Source: Ulvibacterium sp965228935
GTDB lineage: Bacteria > Bacteroidota > Bacteroidia > Flavobacteriales > Flavobacteriaceae
Direction: 5' to 3'
Assembly (NCBI RefSeq): GCF_965228935.1
Contig: NZ_OZ245846.1
Coordinates: 3,286,001-3,350,000, forward strand
DNA: 64,000 bases
Under the pieces are notes generated by a model. That model saw only the letters and a program-made list of their open reading frames with translations. It did not search any database and was not told the DNA's origin. Each line of letters starts with the position of its first letter. The stretch's first letter is position 1. The translations under genes were made by a program, and so were the position numbers. This document shows positions 16,831 to 25,751 of the stretch, in pieces.

Positions 16831-17361
16831 TTATTCCAGTATTGGAGGGTTCAAGGTGTAGCCCAGTTGCTGTAACAAATCGAGTTCATTGTAATAGACA
16901 TCTTCTCGGGATAATACGCCATCATCAGTAAAATGCAAATGGGAAAAACCCTTCATTTTAACTTTTTTCCCCGTAGGGGCTACCTCCCCATAAATACCCG
17001 TATTCGTGCCACTGGAAGTCCATTCCAAAAATGCTTTGTTATTGTTGATGGTCAAGGTGTCCAATGTGATCTTCAAATCGGGGAAGGCCGTAAAAAAAAC
17101 ATTCATATGTGCCTGCATCTCCCTTTTGGAAACCGCAATCTGTATCCCGTTGAGATGTCTCACAAAGTTTTCCACGGAAATCTCGGTCAAAAGGGTAGTA
17201 TCCTGATTATTCCAGCAGGAATCCACCAAAACACCAAGATTTGCCCGTATGGTACTGTCTTTGGGACTTAACCCGATATTAGGTGCGTTCTTTTGCCCCA
17301 ACTCACTACAGGAGAACACACAAAAAAGAAAGACTAGGAGTAACAGAACTGCTATCTTCAT
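16831..17361 (-). CDS. SnoaL-like (ester cyclase family) lipoprotein
   Basis: The ATG at 17361 gives MKIAVLLLLVFLFCVFSC, a lipoprotein signal; a start at 17400 adds 13 residues without benefit. The mature domain is a SnoaL-type NTF2 fold: NFVRHLNGIQIAVSKREMQAH, FFTAFPDLKITLDTLTINN, FLEWTSSGTNTG and KMKGFSHLHFTDDGVLSREDVYYN. This is the pattern annotated as ester cyclase. Classical SnoaL enzymes close polyketide rings in the cytoplasm, whereas this one is predicted to be lipid-anchored outside. It is the first gene of the minus-strand cluster and is divergent from the TPR histidine kinase, with 190 bases between the starts. Confidence 0.8.
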   Translation of the reverse strand: MKIAVLLLLVFLFCVFSCSELGQKNAPNIGLSPKDSTIRANLGVLVDSCWNNQDTTLLTEISVENFVRHLNGIQIAVSKREMQAHMNVFFTAFPDLKITLDTLTINNNKAFLEWTSSGTNTGIYGEVAPTGKKVKMKGFSHLHFTDDGVLSREDVYYNELDLLQQLGYTLNPPILE

Positions 17362-17551
17362 AATAATGGCGTGTTTAATACCGGTGTCCATTACATTCAA
17401 GGTACGCCCTTCTTAGAGGGCACGTACATACGGTAGGACGAAACGGCATTTTTTTTGTCCCAACACCCACAATATTTTATCGAACAGGATTTACCTATTT
17501 TGTTGTATATTTAACAATGCTCATTTCCCCCGGTGAGGACCAACCCATGAA

Positions 17552-19513
17552 ATGAGAGAGCGTTTTTTAAATGCTGTTTTTATATTTGGCTTTTCTATTT
17601 TGAATTGCGGTCCGATCTTTGCCCAATTGGTCAACTTTAACCGTGAAAACCCCTACAAAAAAGTCTTTGTAGCTACCGATAATTTTGGCCCTTCCTATTT
17701 GGATGTTTTGGAGAGGGCCTACCCAATGGCACGGCCAGATTCCCTAAAGTTCGAAATACTAAACGACCTCGCCTATTATTGGCATACACGTAATCTTGTT
17801 ACGGCATTGGATTTTACCAAAGAGGGACTTCACTTGGCCTCAGACAACCAGGATTCGTTGTGGGAGGGAAGGTTTCAAATTACCCAAGGATCTATTCTGT
17901 TGCGGATGGAAAAATTGGACAGTGCCGAGGTGGTTTTGGAAGCGGCCAGGACCAAAGTACAGCCAAGGGATTTGGCCTTTTTAAATACACAGCTGGGTTA
18001 TGTCTATGAACGAAGGGGTCAATTGGATAGGGCTGCCGACTACGCCATGGAGTCCCTTAATCTGGGAGTAGGATTAAATGATAAGAAGGCCCTGGCCTTG
18101 GCCTATAGTGACTTGAGCAATCTTTTTTGGAAGCAGTCCAAGTTTGAGACCGGACTGGAGTATGGGCTTAAATCGCTGAAAATATTTGAGGAGAGAAACC
18201 TCAATGATTTGGATTATGATTTTACCCTGTATGTTGTAGGCAACAACTATTTGGCCCTAAAAGAACATGAAAAGGCCAAAAAGTATTATGAGCATGCGAT
18301 TACCATTGGGGAGCGCTATGGTTTTTATAATAATCTGAGCGATGTATATATTTCCCTAGTGGATCTGTATGCTTATCTAAATGAATTTGAAAAAGCGGCA
18401 CAAGCCGGTGAAAATGCCTTGAAGTATGCCAATTTGCTGGAAAACAACTTCATGGTCATGCGTTCTTGGCTTTCCATCGGGAAATTGCAAAATTTACAGG
18501 GCAAATACATATCCGCCATCGAAAGTCTGCAGAAATGTATTGAAGTGGCCACAGCGGATTTTGGGGATGAGTATTACTTAAGCCAGGCCTATGAAACATT
18601 GGGAAAGGCCTTCGCGGGGAATCATAATTATAAGGAGGCCTACCAGGCCTTCGCGGAATACGATGTTTTAAAAAATCGCATATTCACCGCCGAAGCTGAC
18701 CGACGTATCTCATTACTTAAAACGGAGTTTGATGTAATGACCAAGGAAGGCACCATTCAACTTCAGGAGGCCGAATTAAAAAAGCATCGAACCCGGCAAA
18801 CCATGGTAATCATTATTGCCGGTTTGTTATCGTTACTGCTATTTTTGTCCTATAAGGCCATTCAGAACAATGTTAAGAAAAATAGGTTACTCCAGCAACA
18901 GAATCGGGAAAAGGAATTTTTGCTGAAGGAAATCCATCATCGCGTAAAGAACAATTTGGAAATCGTATCCAGTCTATTGGCCCTTCAATCTGCAGAAATC
19001 AACGACCCGAAGATTATAGAGGCCATGCAAGAAAGCCAAAACAGGGTTCATAGCATGAGCATGATCCATCAAAATCTCTATCAGGGCAAGAGTCTCTCCT
19101 CAATAGAAATGAAAGGCTATTTTGAAAACTTGGCCAATTATGTTTTGGATGCCTTTGGTGTGGAAAATCGAGTTAAAGTACTGTTTGAAATGGAACCTTT
19201 GGAACTGGATGTGGACACTGCGATTCCTATCGGTCTTATCGTAAACGAACTCTTAACGAATTCCTTGAAGCATGCATTTCCTAATAATAAAGCGGGAAGC
19301 ATACGGATTGGATTGCATAAAAAAGATACTCAGTTATACATGAAAGTAGCTGATAATGGGGTAGGCCATACCAGTTATGAAAAAATGCAGGGTTCGGGTT
19401 TTGGAACGCGACTTATTCAATTACTGACCCAGCAATTGGATGGAAAAATTAACATTGCCATAGATAAGGGAACCCTGGTTTCCTTTGAATTCCAGTATAT
19501 TAAAGCAGCTTAG
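17552..19513 (+). CDS. TPR-containing sensor histidine kinase (HisKA_2 type)
   Basis: The 653-residue kinase has a signal peptide, a TPR-rich sensor region of about residues 40-400, one membrane helix (about 412-431, MVIIIAGLLSLLLFLSY) and a cytoplasmic kinase core. The phosphoacceptor motif EIHHRVKNNLEIVSSLLALQ places the histidine at H463. The ATPase domain shows the N box IVNELLTNSLKHAFP, then VADNGVG and a GSGFGTRL segment. The TPR domain is therefore periplasmic and probably senses protein or peptide ligands. The LytTR regulator gene starts three bases after its stop codon, so the two form a two-component pair. Confidence 0.9.
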   Translation: MRERFLNAVFIFGFSILNCGPIFAQLVNFNRENPYKKVFVATDNFGPSYLDVLERAYPMARPDSLKFEILNDLAYYWHTRNLVTALDFTKEGLHLASDNQDSLWEGRFQITQGSILLRMEKLDSAEVVLEAARTKVQPRDLAFLNTQLGYVYERRGQLDRAADYAMESLNLGVGLNDKKALALAYSDLSNLFWKQSKFETGLEYGLKSLKIFEERNLNDLDYDFTLYVVGNNYLALKEHEKAKKYYEHAITIGERYGFYNNLSDVYISLVDLYAYLNEFEKAAQAGENALKYANLLENNFMVMRSWLSIGKLQNLQGKYISAIESLQKCIEVATADFGDEYYLSQAYETLGKAFAGNHNYKEAYQAFAEYDVLKNRIFTAEADRRISLLKTEFDVMTKEGTIQLQEAELKKHRTRQTMVIIIAGLLSLLLFLSYKAIQNNVKKNRLLQQQNREKEFLLKEIHHRVKNNLEIVSSLLALQSAEINDPKIIEAMQESQNRVHSMSMIHQNLYQGKSLSSIEMKGYFENLANYVLDAFGVENRVKVLFEMEPLELDVDTAIPIGLIVNELLTNSLKHAFPNNKAGSIRIGLHKKDTQLYMKVADNGVGHTSYEKMQGSGFGTRLIQLLTQQLDGKINIAIDKGTLVSFEFQYIKAA

Positions 19514-19515
19514 TT

Positions 19516-20253
19516 ATGACAGACAAAATCAGAATTTTGGTCGTTGAGGACGATATGATCATAGCCGCCAATATTTCGTTGCAATTGACCAATTTGGGCT
19601 ATGAGGTCACCGGCATTGAGACCAGGGGCGAAGAGGCGATTTTGAATGCCGATGTCAACCCTCCGGACATCATACTTATGGATATTAATCTTAGGGGCAC
19701 TTTGGATGGCGTACAGACGGCCCAGACCATACAGAGGAAAGCGGATATCCCGATCATATATCTTACTGCCAATACGGATGAGGCTTCTTTTTTGAGGGCC
19801 AAGGAAACCCGCCCCTTGGCTTTTATTACCAAACCCTTTAACAAATTGAACCTACAGCGCACTATCGCTTTGGCGGTTGAACGCTTAAAGGAGAATGAAA
19901 GAAAAAACGATTTTGGAGAAAAAATGGATCTTCAAGTTTTGGATGACCGTATTTTTGTGAGGCATAATGGAAGAATGTCCAAATTGCTGTTAAACGACAT
20001 TCTGTATATAGCGGCGGACCGTAACTATTGTACGATTGTTACGGCTACGTGCAATTATGTACTGGCAAGCACACTTAAAACCATGCAGGAAAAGCTTCCA
20101 TCTTCAAAATTTGTTAGGGTGCACCGTTCCTATATGGTTAATATAGCCAAAGTGGATATCGTTGGCGAGAATCATCTAGAAATAGGCCGAACAGTAATCC
20201 CTTTTAGCAAATCTCAGCGGGAATTTTTGCTAGGACGACTTCATACCATTTAG
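19516..20253 (+). CDS. LytTR-type response regulator
   Basis: The 245-residue protein has a receiver domain (residues 5-122) with the acidic pocket VVEDD and phosphoacceptor D56 in IILMDINLRG, plus the conserved threonine region IIYLTANT and lysine in ITKPFN. The C-terminal LytTR DNA-binding domain spans about 140-243, with YIAADRNYCTIVT, FVRVHRSYMVNIAKV and a closing IPFSKSQREFLLGRL. It should be phosphorylated by the TPR kinase directly upstream. Likely targets are neighbouring genes, but no direct-repeat operator was identified near 17.4 kb. Confidence 0.91.
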   Translation: MTDKIRILVVEDDMIIAANISLQLTNLGYEVTGIETRGEEAILNADVNPPDIILMDINLRGTLDGVQTAQTIQRKADIPIIYLTANTDEASFLRAKETRPLAFITKPFNKLNLQRTIALAVERLKENERKNDFGEKMDLQVLDDRIFVRHNGRMSKLLLNDILYIAADRNYCTIVTATCNYVLASTLKTMQEKLPSSKFVRVHRSYMVNIAKVDIVGENHLEIGRTVIPFSKSQREFLLGRLHTI

Positions 20254-20292
20254 AAAATTATGTAACTTCGGCGCATTCCAAAATAGCAATAA

Positions 20293-21393
20293 ATGAAGCG
20301 CCTTTGTATCCTTGTCCTAGTATTGATTTCCTTTTCCTGTACGGCCCAAAAAACAAAAATACCGGTTTATGCATGGATGGGAGGACCTGGGGACGCTACT
20401 GATTCCGAGCTGCGTGAAATGTTCTTGGGACTAAAGAAAAAGGGCGTAGACGGACTACTTTATAACGGTGGCCATGATCCCGAAACCTATAAAAGGGTAG
20501 GGGGCCTTGTTAAAGAAGCCCAAATGGAATTCCATACCTGGATTCCGACTATGGTCCAAGGAGACCCTAATTTGAAACCCGAATGGTACGGTGTAAGTGG
20601 ATTGGGCGACTCGGCATATGACAAACAGCCTTATGTATCCTATTACAAATTTCTTTGTCCGAACAAGGAGGAGGTATATCAATACCTTTCCAATCTATAT
20701 GGAAGTATAGCCGATGTTTCCGAGGTGGATGGCATTCATCTGGATTATATTCGCTTTCCCGATGTTATTTTGGCCCGCGGTTTGTGGGAGAAATACGGTC
20801 TTATCCAGGATAGGGAGTTTCCACAGTACGATTTTTGTTACTGCGATACCTGTACTTCTGGTTTTAAGGCGGAAAGTGGTATTGATATCAAAAAAATTGA
20901 AGACCCCTCTCAAATTGCCGAATGGAAACAGTACCGGTATGATGTTGTCTCCAAATTGGTCAACCGCCTGGCCGAAATGGTCCATGAAAAGGGTAAAAAA
21001 ATAAATGCCGCGGTTTTTCCGGGACCTTCCATAGCAAAAAAACTGGTTCGCCAAGAGTGGAACAAATGGAACCTGGATGCCTTTTTCCCGATGAACTACA
21101 ATGATTTTTATATGGGCAATACCCTTTGGATCGGCAGCGTGGTAAAAGAAGAAACCGCTGCAGTACCGGACCGACCTGTCTATAGCGGACTGTTTATTTG
21201 TCCAAGACCGGAAAACAAGGTTCATGAAGAGGATCCCGAAGGACATGGGCTGCTACCGGAAGAATTGGGCGATGCCATTAGGGAATCAATGGAAAATGGG
21301 GCAAAGGGCATATGTCTTTTTACGCCTGGAAGAATGACCGAAGCGCACTGGGCAGCTTTTGAAAAAGCGATTTACTTGGATTATTCCAATTAG
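20293..21393 (+). CDS. GHL10-like putative glycoside hydrolase, exported
   Basis: The 366-residue protein begins with a short signal peptide ending in a possible lipobox (MKRLCILVLVLISFSC). The barrel contains the characteristic VDGIHLDYIRFP strand near residue 150, typical of the GHL10/DUF187 glycosyl-hydrolase-like group, followed by a small cysteine cluster CYCDTC near 187 that may bind a metal. A late INAAVFPGPS strand and FFPMNYNDFY motif fit the same barrel. Relatives are suspected of acting on amino-sugar polymers. It begins 39 bases after the response regulator and is probably co-transcribed with the kinase pair. Confidence 0.75.
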   Translation: MKRLCILVLVLISFSCTAQKTKIPVYAWMGGPGDATDSELREMFLGLKKKGVDGLLYNGGHDPETYKRVGGLVKEAQMEFHTWIPTMVQGDPNLKPEWYGVSGLGDSAYDKQPYVSYYKFLCPNKEEVYQYLSNLYGSIADVSEVDGIHLDYIRFPDVILARGLWEKYGLIQDREFPQYDFCYCDTCTSGFKAESGIDIKKIEDPSQIAEWKQYRYDVVSKLVNRLAEMVHEKGKKINAAVFPGPSIAKKLVRQEWNKWNLDAFFPMNYNDFYMGNTLWIGSVVKEETAAVPDRPVYSGLFICPRPENKVHEEDPEGHGLLPEELGDAIRESMENGAKGICLFTPGRMTEAHWAAFEKAIYLDYSN

Positions 21394-21673
21394 CGATATC
21401 CAATTTCCGGTTCTTTACTTTCACTTGTCCACATTCCTGTTTGGACGATTCGGATTACCGCCATTCCAATTCCCGTAGTTGTTTTTTGACGATCAGGTCA
21501 AGTTCTCGTTTAGAGGTTTTGTGTTCCGCACTATTGAATTCCTTAGATCGCTATAAAGAAAGGAGGGTATTTTTTACAATCCATCCCGCTGTTCCGACAA
21601 TTCAGTACTTCTCTTTTTACAGAATTTCTTGCTAACCCCAAATTTGAACCATCAAACTTTAAAACTGTAGATC
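21394..21673. other. Non-coding gap of 280 bases
   Basis: A 64-codon open frame here has unconvincing codon use and no recognisable product. The last 60 bases probably hold the promoter of the TPR-like gene; CAAATTTG about 24 bases before its start is close to the Bacteroidota -7 pattern TAnnTTTG. Nothing else was recognised. Confidence 0.4.
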
Positions 21674-22297
21674 ATGAAAAATGTAATTGTAATCGCAACA
21701 CTCATAGTATCGTTAAATTCTTTGGCACAGAACCAATATACCAAAGGAATGCAAAAGGCATTTCAATTGTGGGGCGAACAGAAAACCATGGAAGCCTCCA
21801 ATATGTTTGAGCGTATTGCGTCCGTGGAAATGGACAATTGGTTGCCCCATTATTACGCGGCACAGGTAAACACGGTAGCTGCCTTTGGGGAAAAGGATAA
21901 GGAAAAAGTGGGTCAATTGTTGGGAAAGGCCCAAGAGTATGTAGATTTGGCCAAGGTCATTTCTCCCGATAATCCCGAAATATTGGTACAACAGGCCATG
22001 GTGCACACCGCTTGGATTGCTTTTGACGGTGCTACCTATGGCATGACGCTGTCCGGAAAAGTTGCGGCACTATATGAAAAAGCCTTGCAATTGGCACCTA
22101 AAAACCCAAGAGTGGTATTTTCCAAAGCGGAATGGGACATGGGCTCGGCCAAGTACTTTGGGCAGGATACCACGCCCTATTGTGCTGACGTAAAACGTTC
22201 ATTGGAACTTTTTGCTAACTTTAAACCAGAGAGTGAATTTCATCCCAATTGGGGCGAGGATAGGGCAAAAATTGTCCTTGAAAACTGTGGGAAATAG
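21674..22297 (+). CDS. Exported TPR-like protein of unknown function
   Basis: The 207-residue protein has a signal peptide (MKNVIVIATLIVSLNSLAQ) and an all-helical body with TPR-like spacing. Segments such as NWLPHYYAAQVNTVAAFGEK, YVDLAKVISPDNPEILVQQA and LYEKALQLAPKNPRVVFSKA show the alternating small and bulky residues of tetratricopeptide helices. It probably acts as a periplasmic scaffold. It precedes the LytS-type kinase by 27 bases on the same strand, so it may be part of that signalling operon. Confidence 0.78.
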   Translation: MKNVIVIATLIVSLNSLAQNQYTKGMQKAFQLWGEQKTMEASNMFERIASVEMDNWLPHYYAAQVNTVAAFGEKDKEKVGQLLGKAQEYVDLAKVISPDNPEILVQQAMVHTAWIAFDGATYGMTLSGKVAALYEKALQLAPKNPRVVFSKAEWDMGSAKYFGQDTTPYCADVKRSLELFANFKPESEFHPNWGEDRAKIVLENCGK

Positions 22298-22324
22298 AGT
22301 TTCCGGCAATATGGATAGATCCAC

Positions 22325-23656
22325 ATGAAGTATTGGAGCAAATTAGTAGCGGTAGGATTATTAATAGGCATTGTTCTGGCAGGTATCCAAATTGGATTGG
22401 ATTTACTTGCCGGGACACAGCTTCATTTGGATCGGACACTTTTTAAGGAAATAGGGTATAACCTACTTTTTGCCATTGCGCTTACCCTATTGAACGGGGC
22501 CTTTTTTGATTATTTGAACCACAAAGTAGTCTGGAAGAAGTACGCAAGGTACAGATTGGTCCTTGGGGCGACTGGCGGTGTTGCACTTACGATGATGGGT
22601 ATTTTCGGCGTGAGGGTACTTATTTTCATGGTCTTTGAAGGTGAGAGCTGGACTGATTTTATAGAAGGGGAAAAGGCCATTTATTATGCAATTTCCTTGT
22701 TGATAACCATAGTAATCTCGGTTTTTTTCCATGCCATTTATTTCTACAAGGCGCTGCAGGAAAAGAAGGTCAAGGAACAAAAGGTAATTGCAGGGACGGC
22801 ATCGGCCAAATTCGATGCGCTCAAGAATCAATTAGACCCCCATTTTTTGTTCAATAGCCTAAATGTACTGACTAGCTTAATTGAGGAAGATCCCGACCAG
22901 GCCCAGAAATTCACCACTTCCCTTTCCAAGGTCTATCGCTATGTACTGGAGCAAAAGAACAAGGATCTGGTCTCCGTAGATGAGGAACTGCAATTTGCCA
23001 AGACCTATGTGCGGCTCTTAAAAATGCGTTTTGAGGATAGCATAGTTTTTGACATCCCGGATGCAGCAAAAGATCCAGAAGCCAAAATCGTACCGCTCTC
23101 GTTACAATTATTATTGGAAAATGCCGTAAAGCATAATGTGGTTACGGCTTCCAGGCCCTTACATATTCGGGTACATGAAAAAGATAATAAATTGGTAGTC
23201 AGCAACAACCTACAAGAGAAACAGGTGGTAAAAAAGAGTAGTGGTGTAGGGTTACGCAATATTCAACAGAGATACGGTATACTCACGGATAGGGAGGTGG
23301 ATATTCGGAAATCGATATCGGACTTTAGTGTTAGCCTACCCATGTTGACGAGACAGGTCTCCGTCATGAATACCCAAAAGAGCTATATAGAGGATAAGAG
23401 ATACAAAAAGGCAAAGGAAAAAGTTGATGCCATTAAAGGCTTCTATGGCAACCTCATATCGTATTGCATAATCCTCCCCTTTCTGGCGTATCTCAATTAT
23501 AGGACCACAGATTTCCCCTGGGTAATCTTTCCTCTTGTTTTTTGGGGGTTAGGCGTTGTCGGCCACGGGATGGAAGCATTTGGGTACAATCCCATTTGGG
23601 GAAAACGCTGGGAGGATAAAAAAATGCGCAAGTTTATGGAGGATGAAAATTTTTAA
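22325..23656 (+). CDS. LytS-type sensor histidine kinase with C-terminal 2TM domain
   Basis: This 443-residue kinase has four N-terminal membrane helices (about 7-25, 43-60, 80-103 and 120-140). A His_kinase domain follows with LKNQLDPHFLFNSLN, phosphoacceptor H173, and an ATPase domain with LQLLLENAVKHNVV and SSGVGLRNIQQRYG. The unusual part is the last 90 residues: RYKKAKEKVDAIKGFYGNLI, two hydrophobic helices, then FGYNPIWGKRWEDKKMRKFM. That is a 2TM domain (PF13239), and the next three genes encode it as stand-alone proteins. The kinase therefore re-enters the membrane at its C terminus. The partner regulator is at 24921-25676. Confidence 0.9.
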   Translation: MKYWSKLVAVGLLIGIVLAGIQIGLDLLAGTQLHLDRTLFKEIGYNLLFAIALTLLNGAFFDYLNHKVVWKKYARYRLVLGATGGVALTMMGIFGVRVLIFMVFEGESWTDFIEGEKAIYYAISLLITIVISVFFHAIYFYKALQEKKVKEQKVIAGTASAKFDALKNQLDPHFLFNSLNVLTSLIEEDPDQAQKFTTSLSKVYRYVLEQKNKDLVSVDEELQFAKTYVRLLKMRFEDSIVFDIPDAAKDPEAKIVPLSLQLLLENAVKHNVVTASRPLHIRVHEKDNKLVVSNNLQEKQVVKKSSGVGLRNIQQRYGILTDREVDIRKSISDFSVSLPMLTRQVSVMNTQKSYIEDKRYKKAKEKVDAIKGFYGNLISYCIILPFLAYLNYRTTDFPWVIFPLVFWGLGVVGHGMEAFGYNPIWGKRWEDKKMRKFMEDENF

Positions 23657-23745
23657 TTGGGGTTCCATGCCGTTATGCCTGGCCAATTAGGGAGGTAATA
23701 TTACAACTTTTAGGTGTCCGGCCAAGGCAAAACCCGATTCATCCC

Positions 23746-23787
23746 GGAAAAATAACAATTCGGAAAACAATATCTGGAAAAATAACA
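23746..23787. repeat. Direct repeat upstream of the first stand-alone 2TM gene
   Basis: GGAAAAATAACA occurs at 23746-23757 and again at 23776-23787, exactly 30 bases apart, with a weaker related copy GGAAAACAATA at 23762-23772. LytTR regulators commonly bind spaced direct repeats, and a LytTR gene lies in the same cluster. The repeat is therefore a candidate operator in the 171-base gap between the kinase and the 2TM genes. Confidence 0.4.
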
Positions 23788-23827
23788 CGATTGCCCGAAA
23801 TTTGGTATAAATAAAAATCAAACCAAC

Positions 23828-24130
23828 ATGGAAGATATGGACAAAGAAAATAAATACCTCAAAGCAAAGGAAAGGGTAGAGGAGATTAAGAAGTTTTATA
23901 CCAGTTTGGTATCGTATGTAATTGTCATTAGCCTATTGGCCGCCATAAACTACTACTTGGACCAATGGCAATATATGTGGTTTTTATGGGCAGCATTTGG
24001 CTGGGGCATCGGACTAATTTTCCAAGCGGCCAAAACCTTTGGATTGAATCCGTTTTTTGGAAGGGATTGGGAAGAGCGAAAAATCAAGGAATTCATGAAG
24101 GAGGACGAGCATAAACAACGCTGGGAATAG
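23828..24130 (+). CDS. 2TM domain protein (copy 1)
   Basis: The 100-residue protein consists almost entirely of one 2TM domain (PF13239). A charged N-terminal helix KYLKAKERVEEIKKFYTSLV leads into two membrane helices (about 28-46 and 54-76), and the cytoplasmic tail reads FGLNPFFGRDWEERKIKEFM. The same start, NPF motif and WEE tail recur in the two following proteins and at the end of the LytS kinase. No catalytic residue is present, so a role in membrane assembly or signalling with the kinase is the most natural guess. Confidence 0.85.
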   Translation: MEDMDKENKYLKAKERVEEIKKFYTSLVSYVIVISLLAAINYYLDQWQYMWFLWAAFGWGIGLIFQAAKTFGLNPFFGRDWEERKIKEFMKEDEHKQRWE

Positions 24131-24179
24131 CCCAGAATCGATGCAGGGAAAACAAGTATAAATCGGTTAACAAATTACA

Positions 24180-24509
24180 ATGGACACAAAATATTTGGAT
24201 AAAAAATTAAAGGCCAAAAAGAGGGTAGAGGACTTAAAGGGATTTTATTGGCATTTTGCCTCTTATGTAGGAGTAAATCTTTTTATAAGCACCTTAAAGG
24301 TTGTTCGGGATATGGGCGATGGGGAGACCTTTGTAGAGGCTTTTTGGAACTTTGGCACCTTCGCCGTTTGGCTTTTCTGGGGGATAGGGCTGGCGTTCCA
24401 TGCCATGAAAGTGTTTTCCTATAATCCATTTTTCAGTAAGGAATGGGAGGAAAGACAGATACAAAAGTATATGGAGGAAGATAAAAGGGAAGCCGAAAAA
24501 TATAGATGA
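24180..24509 (+). CDS. 2TM domain protein (copy 2)
   Basis: The 109-residue protein repeats the pattern of copy 1: KLKAKKRVEDLKGFYWHFAS, two hydrophobic helices (about 26-45 and 62-81), then FSYNPFFSKEWEERQIQKYM and an acidic/basic tail. It begins 49 bases after copy 1, and its stop codon overlaps the start of copy 3 (ATGA), which indicates a tightly coupled operon. Confidence 0.85.
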   Translation: MDTKYLDKKLKAKKRVEDLKGFYWHFASYVGVNLFISTLKVVRDMGDGETFVEAFWNFGTFAVWLFWGIGLAFHAMKVFSYNPFFSKEWEERQIQKYMEEDKREAEKYR

Positions 24510-24892
24510 ATTTTAAGAACAGGACAATGGAAGGATACTCCTCGGAAAAATTTGCCAAGGCAAAAAAGAGAGTGGATAGAATCAAGGATTTTTATAAACA
24601 TCTTAGTGTTTATATTATCGCCAATATATTGCTATTCATTTTTAAAGGATACGCTCTCAATCACCTTATTTCAAAGGGAATCGAAGATCAGGGCTTTTTG
24701 GATTGGTTTACCCTAAACATTATTCTGACTCCCATATTATGGGGCCTTGGGCTTGCTATCCATGGATTTTTGGCCTATAGGTCGGTTCCTTTCTCGCTAA
24801 GGAATTTGAAGCCAAAATTCCTAAAGGACTGGGAAGAACGCCAAATTCAAAAATACATGAATGCCGATGGCGATTCCGAAGAAGAATTGTAA
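24506..24892 (+). CDS. 2TM domain protein (copy 3)
   Basis: The 128-residue protein starts within the stop codon of copy 2. The domain begins with KFAKAKKRVDRIKDFYKHLS, has two membrane helices (about 35-55 and 72-92), and ends with PKFLKDWEERQIQKYMNADG. The loop between the helices is longer than in the other copies. A later in-frame ATG at residue 7 (MEGYSSEKF) is a possible alternative start. The response regulator start follows 28 bases downstream. Confidence 0.85.
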   Translation: MNFKNRTMEGYSSEKFAKAKKRVDRIKDFYKHLSVYIIANILLFIFKGYALNHLISKGIEDQGFLDWFTLNIILTPILWGLGLAIHGFLAYRSVPFSLRNLKPKFLKDWEERQIQKYMNADGDSEEEL

Positions 24893-24920
24893 ACTCAAAA
24901 CAGCAAAGAACATAAAATCT

Positions 24921-25676
24921 ATGGAAGCGATTATCATTGAGGACGAAAAGCCGGCGGCAAGACGACTTTCAAGACTTTTAAGGGATTTGGATGTTAGGGT
25001 ATCCATCATGTTACATTCCGTGGAAGAGTCCATTCGTTGGTTTCAGGATAATGAACATCCCGATTTGATTTTTCTGGACATTCAACTTGCCGATGGACTT
25101 TCCTTCGAGATTTTTGAACATGTTGAGGTGCGAAGTGCCATTATTTTCACTACGGCCTATGATGAATATGCCCTACAGGCATTTAAGCTGAATAGTATAG
25201 ACTACTTATTAAAACCTATTGACGATGAGGAATTGGAACAGGCGGTAAAAAAATTCAGGGCATTAAAACCGAAATCGCAAAAATTGACCTTGGATTTTGA
25301 TGACATCAAAAAGTTATTGGCCGATCCGCTGGAACGGGAATATAAAAGGAGGTTTACGACAAAGGTGGGGCAGCATCTTAAAATCATCAATGCCGATGAG
25401 GTAGAATGCTTTTACAGTGAGAACAAGGGAACCTATGCGGCCACTTCCGATGGTAGGAATTATTTGTTGGAGACCACCTTGGAAAATTTGGAGACGGAAC
25501 TGGAACCCCAAACCTTCTTTCGGGTAAGCCGAAAGTTCTATATCAATATAAAGTATATACAGGACATCATTTCCTATACGAATTCACGGTTAAAAATTAA
25601 GTTGAACCGATATAATGGGCAGGAGATTATCGTTAGTAGGGAAAGAGTAAGAGACTTTAAGTTATGGTTGGAGTAA
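24921..25676 (+). CDS. LytTR-type response regulator
   Basis: The ATG at 24921 (MEAIIIEDEKPAARRLSRLL) is the normal receiver start; a longer frame reaches into the previous gene. The receiver phosphoacceptor is D53 in LIFLDIQLADG, with IIFTTAYDEYALQAF and YLLKPID downstream. The LytTR domain spans about 145-250, with VECFYSENKGTYAAT, FFRVSRKFYINIKYI and a closing EIIVSRERVRDFKLWL. Total length is 251 residues, normal for this family. It is the last gene of the kinase / 2TM / regulator operon and is the likely partner of the LytS-type kinase. Confidence 0.92.
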   Translation: MEAIIIEDEKPAARRLSRLLRDLDVRVSIMLHSVEESIRWFQDNEHPDLIFLDIQLADGLSFEIFEHVEVRSAIIFTTAYDEYALQAFKLNSIDYLLKPIDDEELEQAVKKFRALKPKSQKLTLDFDDIKKLLADPLEREYKRRFTTKVGQHLKIINADEVECFYSENKGTYAATSDGRNYLLETTLENLETELEPQTFFRVSRKFYINIKYIQDIISYTNSRLKIKLNRYNGQEIIVSRERVRDFKLWLE

Positions 25677-25751
25677 TAAGGTTTAAACCATTGATTTTGA
25701 ATTTTATAAAATCAAACATAGATTTTTCTTATAGGCCTGATTTTGTGAAGC

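Noticed and set aside
21441..21635. A 64-codon frame between the GHL10-like and TPR-like genes
   Set aside because: Composition is Ser/Arg-rich and irregular, with no family match and no suitable start context.
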